Made by a program: the position numbers and the translations under genes. Of a stretch of DNA of 64,000 nt, positions 8,902 to 17,533 are shown in pieces; position 1 is the stretch's first letter, and every line of letters begins with the position of its first letter. The DNA comes from a bacterium (lineage in GTDB: Bacteria; Desulfobacterota; DSWW01). The notes below the pieces were generated by a model. That model did not search any database, was not told the DNA's origin, and was given only the letters and a program-made list of their open reading frames with translations. The stretch lies in assembly GCA_028277985.1 (NCBI GenBank), contig JANQFG010000047.1:1-64000 (forward strand), in the 5' to 3' direction.

Positions 8902-10539
8902 GTGGGAAGACCGGGAAAGAAGACAAGAGCGGCCGACCGGCCGGGCATCGAAGACGGGGGTGTCTGGGTATTCGGCGACCTTCGAACCGAAGCGCTCAAG
9001 AAGGCCACCGGCTCCCTACTGGACATTGCCTCGGGTCTTGCAGCAAAGCGGTCCCTCCCTCTCTCGCTCGTGCTTCTGGGACGAAACCTCGACCCTCATC
9101 TGGAGTTCTTCAGGCAGGGCCCGGCCGATAGAATCCTCTTCATGGACCACCCACGCCTCGAGAACTACCGTCAGGAGACCTACACCGGTGCACTGGCTCA
9201 CCTCTGTGGTGAGGGTCGCCCTGAGATCTTCCTCTTCCTTTCGAACGACTGCGGACGAGAGCTGGCCCCCCGGCTGGCGGCCCGGCTGAACACGGGCCTG
9301 TGCGCGGACTGCATCCGCCTGGGCATCGACCCGGAGAACGACCTTCTGGTCCAGACGGTGTCTGCCTTCGGCGACCAGATCTACGGAAAGATCCTGACCC
9401 CGGAGAGAAGACCGCAGATGGCCACGGTGCGGCCGGACGCAACCCTGGACAACTCCGACGATCTGCAGGCCGGGCAGAAGAAGACCGCTGAACTCCGGAA
9501 GGTTCCCTTCCCCGGAGCATCGATCAAAGAGCGGGTCAAGCGCCTCGGGGCGGAAAAGGATCCGGATATGGATCGCACGCTCGAGGATGCGCGCGTCGTT
9601 GTTTGCGGAGGGCGGGGTGTCGGAAGCGAAGCCCGTTTCCAGACTCTCTGGGATCTGGCAAGGCTGCTCGAGGGCGAGGTCGGAGCGACGAGACCCGCCG
9701 TCCATGCCCACTGGATCGAGGAAGACAGGATGGTCGGGCAGACGGGCAGAACGGTCACCCCTGAAGTGCTGCTCACCTTCGGCATCTCGGGAGCCACCCA
9801 GTTCACGGCGGCTATCCAGCAGTCCCGCTATGTAGTGGGGGTCAACCGGGACCCGAAAGCATCGATCTTCGCCTACTCCGACCTCGGAATCGTAGGGGAC
9901 GTCAAGCAGATCCTGCCCGAGCTGATCCGCAAGCTCCGGACACTTCTGATCGAGCAATACGGGAAATCTCCGGAGGAGGTCTACCCGGAGGGGCTCGGCA
10001 AACCGATCCTGGGGCTCGGCAAGCGGCTCAAAGACCTGCGCGAACACCAAGGACTCGAGATATCAGACACCGCCCGTGCTCTCGAAGTGCCCACCCGGGA
10101 TGTGGAGGACATCGAGGAGAATCGGGCTACGCCCTCGGTCTCCCTGCTCCTGCGGTTCGCACAGCTCTACAGGGTGGATCCCGCCCCGTTCCTGACGATG
10201 GCGGACGGGTCCCGCGCGGACCGGCGGCGCGTGGAGGGATTCAAGAAGAGAACAGAGAACTACTCCTACCGAACGCTCACACCAGGGGCGGAGCAGAAGC
10301 ACCTCCGGGCCTTCCGCATCACGATCGACCCCAGAAGAGATCACAAGATGATCGAATACAAGCACGAGGGGGAGGAGTTCGTGTATGTGCTCCGGGGCGA
10401 GGTGGAGATCAAAGTGGGAGAAGATCTCCATGCGATGAAGAGGGGCGAGAGCCTTCACTTCGAGGCGTCCATTCCCCATCATCTGCGAAACCCGTCCGCA
10501 CAGAAAACCGAGCTCATCGTCGTGTTGTATACGCCCTAG
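8902..10539 (+). CDS. etfA: EtfA fused to an XRE-type HTH and a cupin domain
   Basis: A continuous frame of 545 residues. Residues ~1-350 are EtfA: a divergent N-terminal half, then the FAD domain with VVCGGRGVGSE, SGATQFTAAIQQS (about 296) and VGVNRDPKASIFAYSDLG (about 312) followed by GIVGDV. A short linker leads to a helix-turn-helix of the XRE/Cro type (about 372-427, LGKRLKDLREHQGL.., PSVSLLLRFAQLY) and a C-terminal cupin (about 470-544, EGEEFVYVLRGEVEIKVG, HFEASIPHHLRNPS). HTH-cupin is a common regulator architecture; its attachment to EtfA is unusual. The start is GTG 8902 with GAGGG four bases upstream; an ATG at 8878 overlaps etfB. It may sense a metabolite and couple ETF abundance to transcription (inference). 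Confidence 0.9.
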   Translation: MGRPGKKTRAADRPGIEDGGVWVFGDLRTEALKKATGSLLDIASGLAAKRSLPLSLVLLGRNLDPHLEFFRQGPADRILFMDHPRLENYRQETYTGALAHLCGEGRPEIFLFLSNDCGRELAPRLAARLNTGLCADCIRLGIDPENDLLVQTVSAFGDQIYGKILTPERRPQMATVRPDATLDNSDDLQAGQKKTAELRKVPFPGASIKERVKRLGAEKDPDMDRTLEDARVVVCGGRGVGSEARFQTLWDLARLLEGEVGATRPAVHAHWIEEDRMVGQTGRTVTPEVLLTFGISGATQFTAAIQQSRYVVGVNRDPKASIFAYSDLGIVGDVKQILPELIRKLRTLLIEQYGKSPEEVYPEGLGKPILGLGKRLKDLREHQGLEISDTARALEVPTRDVEDIEENRATPSVSLLLRFAQLYRVDPAPFLTMADGSRADRRRVEGFKKRTENYSYRTLTPGAEQKHLRAFRITIDPRRDHKMIEYKHEGEEFVYVLRGEVEIKVGEDLHAMKRGESLHFEASIPHHLRNPSAQKTELIVVLYTP

Positions 10540-10572
10540 ATAGGCGAAAGGCGAAAGGGAAAGGGCGAAAGG

Positions 10573-11607
10573 ATGCAGGGGTCAGGGATCAGGGATCAGG
10601 GATCGGGACCCCCAACTCCTCGTCGTCGTCCTCGTCCTCGAATCGACCGGAGAAATGGAATCCTGAAAACGATTCTGGTCGCCTTGCTGGCTCTTCCAAG
10701 CCTTCCCTTGCACGCACAGACCCAATCCGTCGCCACTTCCCGATGCGGACCGTTCCGGCAAGTCGGCAATTTCGCCTCGTCGAAGATACTGGAATGCTCC
10801 GGGCTGGCCGTAAGCAGAAAGAACCCCGGGGTGCTCTGGGTGCACAATGACTCCGGCGGCGAGGCAAGGCTGTTTGCAGTCACCGAGGACGGAAGACTGA
10901 GGGGCATTTTCCCTCTCGCACACGCGGATTCGGTGGACTGGGAAGATATGGCCCTCGGCCCGTGCCGGAACCCGAATGAGGATTGCCTCTACGTGGGCGA
11001 CATCGGTGACAATTTTCGAGAGCGCCCGCAGATTCAGGTTTACAGGACCAGGGAACCCGCCGTCCCTCTTGGCGGGGCGCCCGTGCGCGCGACCCTCGTG
11101 GGCACCGAGAGGTTCGAGTGCGGCTACCCGGACGGGCCACATGACGCGGAGACCTTGTTCGTGGACCCCGCCACGGGTACCCCTTACATCGTCACGAAAG
11201 AGCCGGAGGGATCGGGGGGGGGTGTCTACCGGTTTCCCGGCGGGCTCGACTCCGGGAGGGTCGCCACTCTGGAGAAGGTATCGACCCTTCCAGGCCGCTC
11301 CTCCCTGACCGGGGGAGATATCACGCGGGATGGATCGCTGATCCTGCTTCGGGACTACTTCTCCGCCTATGCATATGTCCGGCCCGAGCGGGGAGAGATC
11401 CCCGAGGCCTTTGCTACTCAGGCCGGTCGGATCCCTCTGCCCTGGGAAGAGCAGGGAGAGGCCCTTGGGCTGTCATCCTCCGGAGACAGAGTCTACACGG
11501 CCAGCGAAGGCCGGAATGGGCCGATCCACAGGGCCGAGTGCACGCACCGTGTCCCCCGAGGAACAACGGCCCGCTCATCCGCCCCAGACAGGAACGGGTT
11601 CGAGTAG
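10573..11607 (+). CDS. Secreted beta-propeller-like protein of unknown function
   Basis: Up to 344 residues. The 5' 80 bases of this frame lie in an intergenic repeat (10579-10646), so the true start is probably a CTG at 10663 (GGAGAAA upstream), giving an N-terminal signal peptide, LKTILVALLALPSLPLHAQ. The mature part has GLAVSRKNPGVLWVHNDSGG, VDWEDMA, CLYVGDIGDN and IVTKEPEG segments, typical of a secreted six-bladed-propeller-like family of unknown function. It sits 3 bp before a metallophosphoesterase gene and probably shares its transcript. Function is not known. Confidence 0.7.
   Translation: MQGSGIRDQGSGPPTPRRRPRPRIDRRNGILKTILVALLALPSLPLHAQTQSVATSRCGPFRQVGNFASSKILECSGLAVSRKNPGVLWVHNDSGGEARLFAVTEDGRLRGIFPLAHADSVDWEDMALGPCRNPNEDCLYVGDIGDNFRERPQIQVYRTREPAVPLGGAPVRATLVGTERFECGYPDGPHDAETLFVDPATGTPYIVTKEPEGSGGGVYRFPGGLDSGRVATLEKVSTLPGRSSLTGGDITRDGSLILLRDYFSAYAYVRPERGEIPEAFATQAGRIPLPWEEQGEALGLSSSGDRVYTASEGRNGPIHRAECTHRVPRGTTARSSAPDRNGFE
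10579..10646. repeat. Dispersed intergenic repeat, inverted partner of 12541-12618
   Basis: Three copies of the heptamer GGGATCA followed by a GTCGTCGTCCTCGTCC block. The reverse complement closely matches 12541-12618 in the same element order. The pair flanks the secreted-protein and metallophosphoesterase genes. Confidence 0.7.
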
Positions 11608-11610
11608 ATC

Positions 11611-12429
11611 ATGAAGATATTCGCAATCGGAGATCTGCACCTGGGGCATGCCGTGGACAAGCCCATGGATATCTTCGGCCCGCAGTGGAAGGACCATGTG
11701 CGACGGATTGCTGAGAACTGGGGGGAACGGGTCCGGGATCAGGACCTCGTCCTCGTTCCCGGCGACCTCTCCTGGGCCATGCATTTCGAGGAGGCGGAAG
11801 AGGATCTGGAGTGGCTGGATCGGCTGCCGGGAAGGAAAGTGCTGATCAAAGGGAATCACGACTACTGGTGGCCGAGCATATCGAAGCTCCGGGACCGCCT
11901 CCGGGGAACCTCCCTGTTCGCGCTCCAGTACGACGCGATCGACATCGGTGGGGCTGCGATCGGCGGCACGCGGCTCTGGACCATGCCGGACCTGGACATC
12001 CCCTATGAAGATCCGCTCGAGATCCCGTCCGAGCAAGGCCGGGACTCCCAGGGGCCCAACCCGTCCGAGATGTCCCACGACGAGAAGATCTTCCGGAGGG
12101 AATTGGGCCGGCTGGAGCTTTCGCTGGGATCGATTTCTCCGGATGCCCGCCTTCGCATCGTGATGACCCATTTTCCGCCGACCGACGAATCCGGCAGGGA
12201 CACGGCCTTGACGAGACTCCTCGAGAAGTACGGGGCCGATCTCTGCGTGTTCGGCCATCTTCACAACCTGGGATTGCCTCGGGACAAGACCTGGGACTTC
12301 GTGAAGAGGGGCGTTCGTTTCGTCCTGGTGTCCTGTGACTCCGTGGACTTCGCGCCGTATTTTCTTACGGAAGTAGGGGACGCTCCCATCCACCGCTCCA
12401 CTCCTGGATCCCCGCCTTCGCGGGGATGA
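11611..12429 (+). CDS. Calcineurin-like metallophosphoesterase
   Basis: A 272-residue cytoplasmic phosphoesterase with all signature blocks for a dinuclear metal centre: GDLHLGH (residues ~7-13), VPGDLSWAM (~49), IKGNHDYWW (~79), MTHFPPT (~177) and FGHLHN (~210). Family members cleave phosphomono- or diesters; the substrate is not predictable. The last ten codons lie in an imported repeat hairpin (12408-12427), which probably replaced the original C-terminus or stop codon. It starts 3 bp after the secreted-protein gene. Confidence 0.9.
   Translation: MKIFAIGDLHLGHAVDKPMDIFGPQWKDHVRRIAENWGERVRDQDLVLVPGDLSWAMHFEEAEEDLEWLDRLPGRKVLIKGNHDYWWPSISKLRDRLRGTSLFALQYDAIDIGGAAIGGTRLWTMPDLDIPYEDPLEIPSEQGRDSQGPNPSEMSHDEKIFRRELGRLELSLGSISPDARLRIVMTHFPPTDESGRDTALTRLLEKYGADLCVFGHLHNLGLPRDKTWDFVKRGVRFVLVSCDSVDFAPYFLTEVGDAPIHRSTPGSPPSRG
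12408..12427. repeat. ATCCCCGC hairpin repeat
   Basis: Perfect 8-bp stem (ATCCCCGC/GCGGGGAT) with a CTTC loop. This is a frequent dispersed hairpin in Desulfobacterota genomes; here it forms the last codons and stop of the metallophosphoesterase gene. A related CCCGCG-AATG-CGGG hairpin lies at 21901-21915. Confidence 0.6.
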
Positions 12430-12464
12430 CAGCTTATTGCGGGAGCAACTTTGGGAGCAACTTT

Positions 12465-12535
12465 GGGGACGTTGTTTAATTCGTTAACTTATTTCGAACG
12501 TAGGCACATAAGTTAACGAATTAAACAACGTCCCC
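12465..12535. repeat. Long palindromic element, copy 2 (28-bp arms)
   Basis: Inverted arms at 12465-12492 and 12508-12535 are perfectly complementary and share their outer 25 bp exactly with the element at 3015-3105. The 15-bp centre differs between copies. It lies between the convergent metallophosphoesterase and M48 protease genes. Sequence conservation confined to the arms suggests a mobilised palindrome rather than a terminator. Confidence 0.85.
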
Positions 12536-12540
12536 TAAAT

Positions 12541-12618
12541 TCGTTTCGAGGACGAGGACGACGACGAGGAGGGGTTGGGCGGCCCGACCCCTGATCCCCG
12601 ACCCCTGACCCCTGTACT
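12541..12618. repeat. Dispersed intergenic repeat, inverted partner of 10579-10646
   Basis: GAGGACGAGGACGACGACGA block followed by CCCCTGA/CCCCGA units. The reverse complement matches 10579-10646. Confidence 0.7.
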
Positions 12619-14051
12619 TATTCCTCTATCCCCATCCACTCGAGCTCGGCCTGGACCAGCTTCGCCTCCCTACCGTCCTTATCCAGATGCTTCAGCGCCT
12701 TCTGAAAGTAGTACACGGCCTTCAGGTACCGGCCGGCGCACTTGTCGGAAAGGGCCAGCTCGTAATAGGACTTGCCCCTTTCCTGTATACGTTCATACGC
12801 CTTGGCCAGGCTGGCATGGGCGATACAGGACCGCGGGTTCAGGATGGCCGCCCTCTGATAATGGTGCAGGGCTTCCAGCCAACCCTCCCCCTGCGACATG
12901 AGGTCCCCGTAGAAGATCTCCACCAGGTAATTTTGCGGCTCGATTTCGTAGGCCGACTCGAGCAGTTGTTTGGCCCGCACCAGGTTTCCGTGGAGATGAT
13001 ACGCCCGTGCCAGGTAGATGTAGTGCTCGACAATGGAACTGTCCATGTCGAATGCCTTCTGGAGATGCTCCACCGCAAGAGGCAGATTCCCTCGCTTCAG
13101 GTGGAGGTAGCCGAGCAGGAACTTCTCCCTGGCGCTTCCGGGATTCTCGTCCACTCTCTCCTTCTGCCAGGCCGCGAGCGCGTCGAACCTCTCGGTCCTC
13201 AGGCGGGCCGTGATGCGTGCCAGCTCGAACTGGGTCTCCAGCTGCGGTCTCGACCGGCGAATCTTTCCCATGGCCTTTGCCCAGCCCTCCACCTCATAGA
13301 TACGTTCCGCAGGCAGGGGGTGCGTATAGAAATAGGGAGGGACATCCGCGGCGTTTAGGCGCGCCAGGGCATGGAACTTCTTGAAGATGGACACCATGCC
13401 GTTCGGGTCGAAGCCGGCCGACGCGAGCAGCTCGACGCCCTCCCGGTCAGCCTCCCTTTCGAACTCCCGGCTGTAGTGGAGCTGTGCGGTCTGCTGCGCG
13501 GCCTGGGCCAGGGTCACCCCTGCCGCCGCCCCCTGCCCGCCACCCAGGGCCGCCGCCAGGATCGTCGCCGCGAGGCTTGCAATGTTCGCCACGTCCATCT
13601 TCTGCTGGCCCCGTATGAAGTGGTTTCCCTCCACGTGGGAGATCTCGTGGGCCATCACCCCGGCCAGCCCGTCGACGGTGTCCGCCTGGGCGATCAGGCC
13701 CGCGAAGAAGCAGATGTACCCCCCGGGAACCGCAAAGGCGTTCATCGTGGGGTCGCGAATGACGTAGAACCGGTATTCGTAGGGGGTTCCCACGATATGC
13801 GCCGAGAGCCGATGCCCGATGTCCTTGATGAAGTCGAGCACCTCCGGCTCGTCCATCCAGCGGAAATACGTGGATGCCTCGAGAGCGAATTGCTGTCCGA
13901 CCTTCTCCTCATATCGTATGCTCTCTCCCGGGCTGCGGGTCTTCATGTAAGTGCACCCGGAAGTGCCGAGGAGCCACACGAGGAGGACGACCAGGAGAAC
14001 GGCGGGGCCCGATGATGCCCTGCTCATAACAATGGCATGAATTCGCTGCAT
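12618..14051 (-). CDS. M48 family metalloprotease lipoprotein with TPR repeats (BepA-like)
   Basis: A predicted envelope Zn-metallopeptidase of about 477 residues. A signal peptide with lipobox-like LLGTSGC precedes the M48 domain with MNAFAVPGGYICFFAGL and the catalytic HEISH motif, then a downstream EREADREG that supplies the third zinc ligand. The C-terminal ~200 residues form several tetratricopeptide repeats. This is the domain order of BepA/YfgC, which quality-controls outer-membrane proteins in the periplasm. The start at 14051 lies only a few bases after the predicted promoter, so the start may instead be the ATG at 14027. Confidence 0.87.
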   Translation of the reverse strand: MQRIHAIVMSRASSGPAVLLVVLLVWLLGTSGCTYMKTRSPGESIRYEEKVGQQFALEASTYFRWMDEPEVLDFIKDIGHRLSAHIVGTPYEYRFYVIRDPTMNAFAVPGGYICFFAGLIAQADTVDGLAGVMAHEISHVEGNHFIRGQQKMDVANIASLAATILAAALGGGQGAAAGVTLAQAAQQTAQLHYSREFEREADREGVELLASAGFDPNGMVSIFKKFHALARLNAADVPPYFYTHPLPAERIYEVEGWAKAMGKIRRSRPQLETQFELARITARLRTERFDALAAWQKERVDENPGSAREKFLLGYLHLKRGNLPLAVEHLQKAFDMDSSIVEHYIYLARAYHLHGNLVRAKQLLESAYEIEPQNYLVEIFYGDLMSQGEGWLEALHHYQRAAILNPRSCIAHASLAKAYERIQERGKSYYELALSDKCAGRYLKAVYYFQKALKHLDKDGREAKLVQAELEWMGIEE

Positions 14052-14060
14052 AGTGTCTTC

Positions 14061-14088
14061 ATTATAGCCAAGATGCTGGATTTCACAA
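14061..14088 (-). promoter_or_regulatory. Predicted promoter of the M48 protease gene
   Basis: On the minus strand, TTGTGA (14083-14088) and a perfect TATAAT (14061-14066) are 16 bp apart, directly upstream of the protease start. Confidence 0.5.
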
Positions 14089-14129
14089 CATTTCATAGCA
14101 AGATAGGGGGCTTTCCACAGGCTCGGACG

Positions 14130-14158
14130 TTGACAATTCCGCCCAAAAAATATATACG
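14130..14158 (+). promoter_or_regulatory. Predicted promoter of the V/A-ATPase operon
   Basis: TTGACA (14130-14135) and TATACG (14153-14158) are 17 bp apart. The roughly 205-nt leader that follows contains an 8-bp hairpin (CATTCGCA/TGCGAATG near 14196-14221) and no recognisable riboswitch. It is divergent from the protease promoter. Confidence 0.55.
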
Positions 14159-14370
14159 TACTTGAATTGTTCGATCCCGTATCACCATCTGTTTCTCATT
14201 CGCATCTTTCTCCGTGCGAATGTTCTCAGAGAGCCACCACACTCAATACGCCGGTATCGAACCCCTCAAAGGCTCGGTCAATCTCTCTCGGTCATCAATA
14301 GCGGGCAGGCTGAGGTACGTTTTCCCATATTAGACCCTGCCGCAGCAGAAACGTTACAAGGAGCATTGTT

Positions 14371-15024
14371 ATGTCGGACAGCAAACTCCAGGAACTCATC
14401 GACACCCTGAAAAAGCAGGCCGTCGAGAGCGGAGAGGCTTCTTCCCGGGAGATCATCGAACAAGCGCAGAAAGAAGCCCAGGAAATCGTGGATCGGGCAA
14501 AGGGCGAGGCGGACGGGATCGTCCGTCAGGCCCAGGACGAGGCGGACAAGAAGCTCAAGCAGCTCGAGTCCTCGATGGTGATCGCAGGGTCACAGTTCGT
14601 GACGAGTCTGAAGAGGGATATCGAACAGAACCTGCTCACCGTTCCTCTGAAGGAGAAGGTGACCGGGGCCCTCGGCGAAACCGAGTATCTGAAGGAACTC
14701 ATCCGTACGGTGGTGCTGGAATACACCGGGGAACACGACAGCAGCGACCTGCAGGTACTCGTTCCCAAGGACCAGCAGGAGAAGATCATTGATTTCATGA
14801 TCGAGCTGGTGAGGGCACAGAGTGATACCGGAGATCCGGATCACAAGGGACTGACCCTCAATACGGGGAACATCTCCTTTGGGTTCATGATCGACAGGAT
14901 GGAGGACAACGTTACTCTGGACTTCACCGACGAAGCCTTCCTGAATCTGTTCCTCCAGTTCCTGACGCCCCGATTCCGGGAATTGTTCAAAGACATCAAG
15001 CTAGGGGAGAGCGCTGGGAAATGA
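14371..15024 (+). CDS. atpE: V/A-type ATPase subunit E
   Basis: Peripheral-stalk subunit of 217 residues. The first ~70 residues form a charged, Ala/Glu/Lys-rich coiled coil (EIIEQAQKEAQEIVDRAKGEADGI), followed by a globular C-terminal half, as in archaeal and bacterial subunit E. It is preceded by an AAGGAG ribosome binding site and is the first gene of a seven-gene operon; the stop overlaps the next start by 4 bp. The symbol follows the V/A-ATPase convention and not the F-type one. Confidence 0.88.
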   Translation: MSDSKLQELIDTLKKQAVESGEASSREIIEQAQKEAQEIVDRAKGEADGIVRQAQDEADKKLKQLESSMVIAGSQFVTSLKRDIEQNLLTVPLKEKVTGALGETEYLKELIRTVVLEYTGEHDSSDLQVLVPKDQQEKIIDFMIELVRAQSDTGDPDHKGLTLNTGNISFGFMIDRMEDNVTLDFTDEAFLNLFLQFLTPRFRELFKDIKLGESAGK

Positions 15025-15782
15025 AGTACTATTTTCTGGTGACCTATCTTCCCGAGATCCAGCGGGATGACAAGAAGGTGAAGCTCCGCTTCGCGGATCT
15101 ACTTGCCGAGCGTGAATACATGGCGCCCGAGGACTGGCGACAGATCGAGCTCGTGCTGCTGAACCGCGACTTCCTCCTGCTGGAGAAGCTCCTCGCCGGG
15201 AAGGAAGCGAACGTGGAGCACTCGGTATACGATATGGAGTTCTGGAAGGAGCAGGTCAAGGCCCCCAAGGAGGTTCCGGAATATCTCGAGGTGTTCCTCC
15301 AGACGATCGTGGAAGAGGGCTCCTTCGGGCCGGACCAGGTCAACCTGCTGCACGAGATCTACTACGATCACGCGATCCAGACTTCCTCCAACCCCTTCCT
15401 GAAGGAGTACCTGGCCTTTGAGAAACTCCTTCGAAACGTGCTGGCAGCGATCCGGGCCCGCAGGAAGGGACTGCCCCCCGCCGATCACGTCCTGGGCGAG
15501 GGGGAGATCGTGGAACAATTGGGCCGGTCGAGCGCAGAGGACTTCGGCCTCAGTCAGGACATCCCCTGGATCGAACGTCTCATCGAAGCCAAGGACCCTC
15601 TTCAACTCGAAGATACCATCGAGCAGATCCTCTGGGACTACCTCGATGAACAAACCACGCAGGTCTACTTCGATTTCGAGGTAATTCTCGCCTATTTGCT
15701 CAAACTTCAACTCCTGGAAAAGCGCCTGGCTCTCAGCGAGGAGCGAGGCATGGAGATTGTTCGTCATCTGGAGGGCGTCTGA
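15021..15782 (+). CDS. DUF2764 family protein, V/A-ATPase associated
   Basis: A 253-residue protein of the DUF2764 family, which occurs in bacterial V-ATPase operons of the Chlamydia/spirochete gene order, between subunits E and A. The position and alpha-helical composition suggest it takes the place of the central-stalk subunit C, which otherwise has no candidate in this operon; this is inference. The N-terminus MKYYFLVTYLPEI is characteristic. It overlaps subunit E by 4 bp; the subunit A start follows 1 bp after its stop. Confidence 0.82.
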   Translation: MKYYFLVTYLPEIQRDDKKVKLRFADLLAEREYMAPEDWRQIELVLLNRDFLLLEKLLAGKEANVEHSVYDMEFWKEQVKAPKEVPEYLEVFLQTIVEEGSFGPDQVNLLHEIYYDHAIQTSSNPFLKEYLAFEKLLRNVLAAIRARRKGLPPADHVLGEGEIVEQLGRSSAEDFGLSQDIPWIERLIEAKDPLQLEDTIEQILWDYLDEQTTQVYFDFEVILAYLLKLQLLEKRLALSEERGMEIVRHLEGV

Positions 15783-15783
15783 A

Positions 15784-17529
15784 ATGTCTGTCAGCGGAAA
15801 GGTCGTCGCAGCCTACGGAAACATGGTCACAGCCTCCTTTGAGACCGATGTTCAGCAGAACGAGGTGGCCTACGTGATCACCGGGGACCGCAAGCTGAAG
15901 AGCGAGGTGATCCGGGTACGAAGCACGGTCTGCGACATGCAGGTCTTCGAGGACACCGGGGACATCAAGGTGGGCGATTCGGTGGAATTCACCGGAAACC
16001 TGCTCGTCGTCGAGCTCGGCCCGGGTATCCTGGAACAGATCTACGATGGTCTCCAGAATCCCCTCCCGCAGCTCGCCGAGAAGAGCGGCCTCTTCCTCAA
16101 GCGCGGCGTCTACCTCGACTGTCTCGATCGTTCGAGGCAGTGGGAGTTCACTCCCGTGGCCAAGGTGGGCGACACGGTCCAGGCGGGCGACGTCCTGGGT
16201 ACGGTCCCGGAGGGAATCTTCACCCATCAGATCTTCGTTCCTTTTGATTTCATCGGAAAGGCCGAACTGAAGAAGATCGCCGACAAGGGAAGCTACACGG
16301 TCGCCGAAACCGTTGCCGAGGTGGAGAACGAGCGGGGTGAGATGCAGAACCTCACCATGATTCAGGAATGGCCCATCAAGGTCGCACTCGACAAGTACAA
16401 GGAACGAAACCTGCCGAACGAGCCTCTCGTCACGGGTTGCCGGATCATCGACACCTTCTACCCGGTGGCCAAGGGCGGAACGGCCTGCATCCCCGGCCCC
16501 TTCGGATCAGGCAAGACGGTTCTGCAGCAGCTCATCTCCCGTTACGCCAGCGTGGACATCATCATCGTTGCGGCCTGCGGGGAGCGCGCCGGTGAGGTGG
16601 TCGAGACCCTGAGAGAGTTTCCGCACCTGAAAGACCCTTACACGGGCAAGACCCTGATGGAGCGAACGATCATCATCTGCAACACCTCCTCCATGCCCGT
16701 TGCAGCCCGTGAGGCCTCGATCTACACGGCCGTCACCCTGGGCGAATACTACCGCCAGATGGGCCTGAACGTTCTCCTGCTTGCAGACTCCACGTCCCGA
16801 TGGGCCCAGGCACTTCGCGAGATGAGCGGTCGGCTGGAGGAAATCCCGGGCGAGGAGGCCTTCCCGGCCTACCTGCAGACCCGGATCGCAGAGTTCTACG
16901 AGCGCGCCGGCTACGTGACCCTCGAAGACGGATCCACGGGCTCGGTCAGCATCATCGGCACCGTGTCCCCGGCGGGCGGTAACTTCGAGGAGCCGGTCAC
17001 GCAAGGCACTCTGGCCGTGGTGGGCGCATTCCTTGGCCTCACCTGGGCGCGGTCGAACGCGCGCCGCTTCCCGGCCATCGACCCGCTGATCTCCTGGTCC
17101 AAGTACGTGGAGCAGATGAAAGAGACCCTGGACAAGATCGACCCGGGCTGGGTGGACATGGTCAAGGACGCCCAGAAGATGATCTTCACCGGCGACGAGA
17201 TCAAGAAGAGGATGGACGTGGTCGGCGAGGAGGGAACCAGCCTGCCCGACTTCATCACGTCTCTGAAGGCCGAGTTCATCGATGCGGTCTATCTCCAGCA
17301 GAATGCCTTCGACGACGTGGATGCCTATAACACGATGGAACGTCAGGTGTACGTCTTCAAGAAGGTCACCGAAATCCTCGAGAAGGAGATCACCGCGCAG
17401 GACAAGGACGATGCACGGCAAATCTTCTTCCGGCTGACCGCCCTCGTCAAGAACTGGAACTCCTCCGAGTGGGAAGGCGAGGATTTCAAGAAATACGAAG
17501 AGCAGATCAACGAATTCTTAGGGAGCTAA
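15784..17529 (+). CDS. atpA: V/A-type ATPase catalytic subunit A
   Basis: Catalytic subunit of 581 residues. It begins [14 protein letters not shown], has the Walker A motif GPFGSGKT near residue 240 and the family's [17 protein letters not shown] and [21 protein letters not shown] segments, and a long insertion relative to F-type beta subunits. It couples ATP hydrolysis or synthesis to ion movement at the membrane. The ATG at 15784 has GGAGGG about ten bases upstream. The next gene, B, follows after 4 bp. Confidence 0.97.
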   Translation: MSVSGKVVAAYGNMVTASFETDVQQNEVAYVITGDRKLKSEVIRVRSTVCDMQVFEDTGDIKVGDSVEFTGNLLVVELGPGILEQIYDGLQNPLPQLAEKSGLFLKRGVYLDCLDRSRQWEFTPVAKVGDTVQAGDVLGTVPEGIFTHQIFVPFDFIGKAELKKIADKGSYTVAETVAEVENERGEMQNLTMIQEWPIKVALDKYKERNLPNEPLVTGCRIIDTFYPVAKGGTACIPGPFGSGKTVLQQLISRYASVDIIIVAACGERAGEVVETLREFPHLKDPYTGKTLMERTIIICNTSSMPVAAREASIYTAVTLGEYYRQMGLNVLLLADSTSRWAQALREMSGRLEEIPGEEAFPAYLQTRIAEFYERAGYVTLEDGSTGSVSIIGTVSPAGGNFEEPVTQGTLAVVGAFLGLTWARSNARRFPAIDPLISWSKYVEQMKETLDKIDPGWVDMVKDAQKMIFTGDEIKKRMDVVGEEGTSLPDFITSLKAEFIDAVYLQQNAFDDVDAYNTMERQVYVFKKVTEILEKEITAQDKDDARQIFFRLTALVKNWNSSEWEGEDFKKYEEQINEFLGS

Positions 17530-17533
17530 TACC

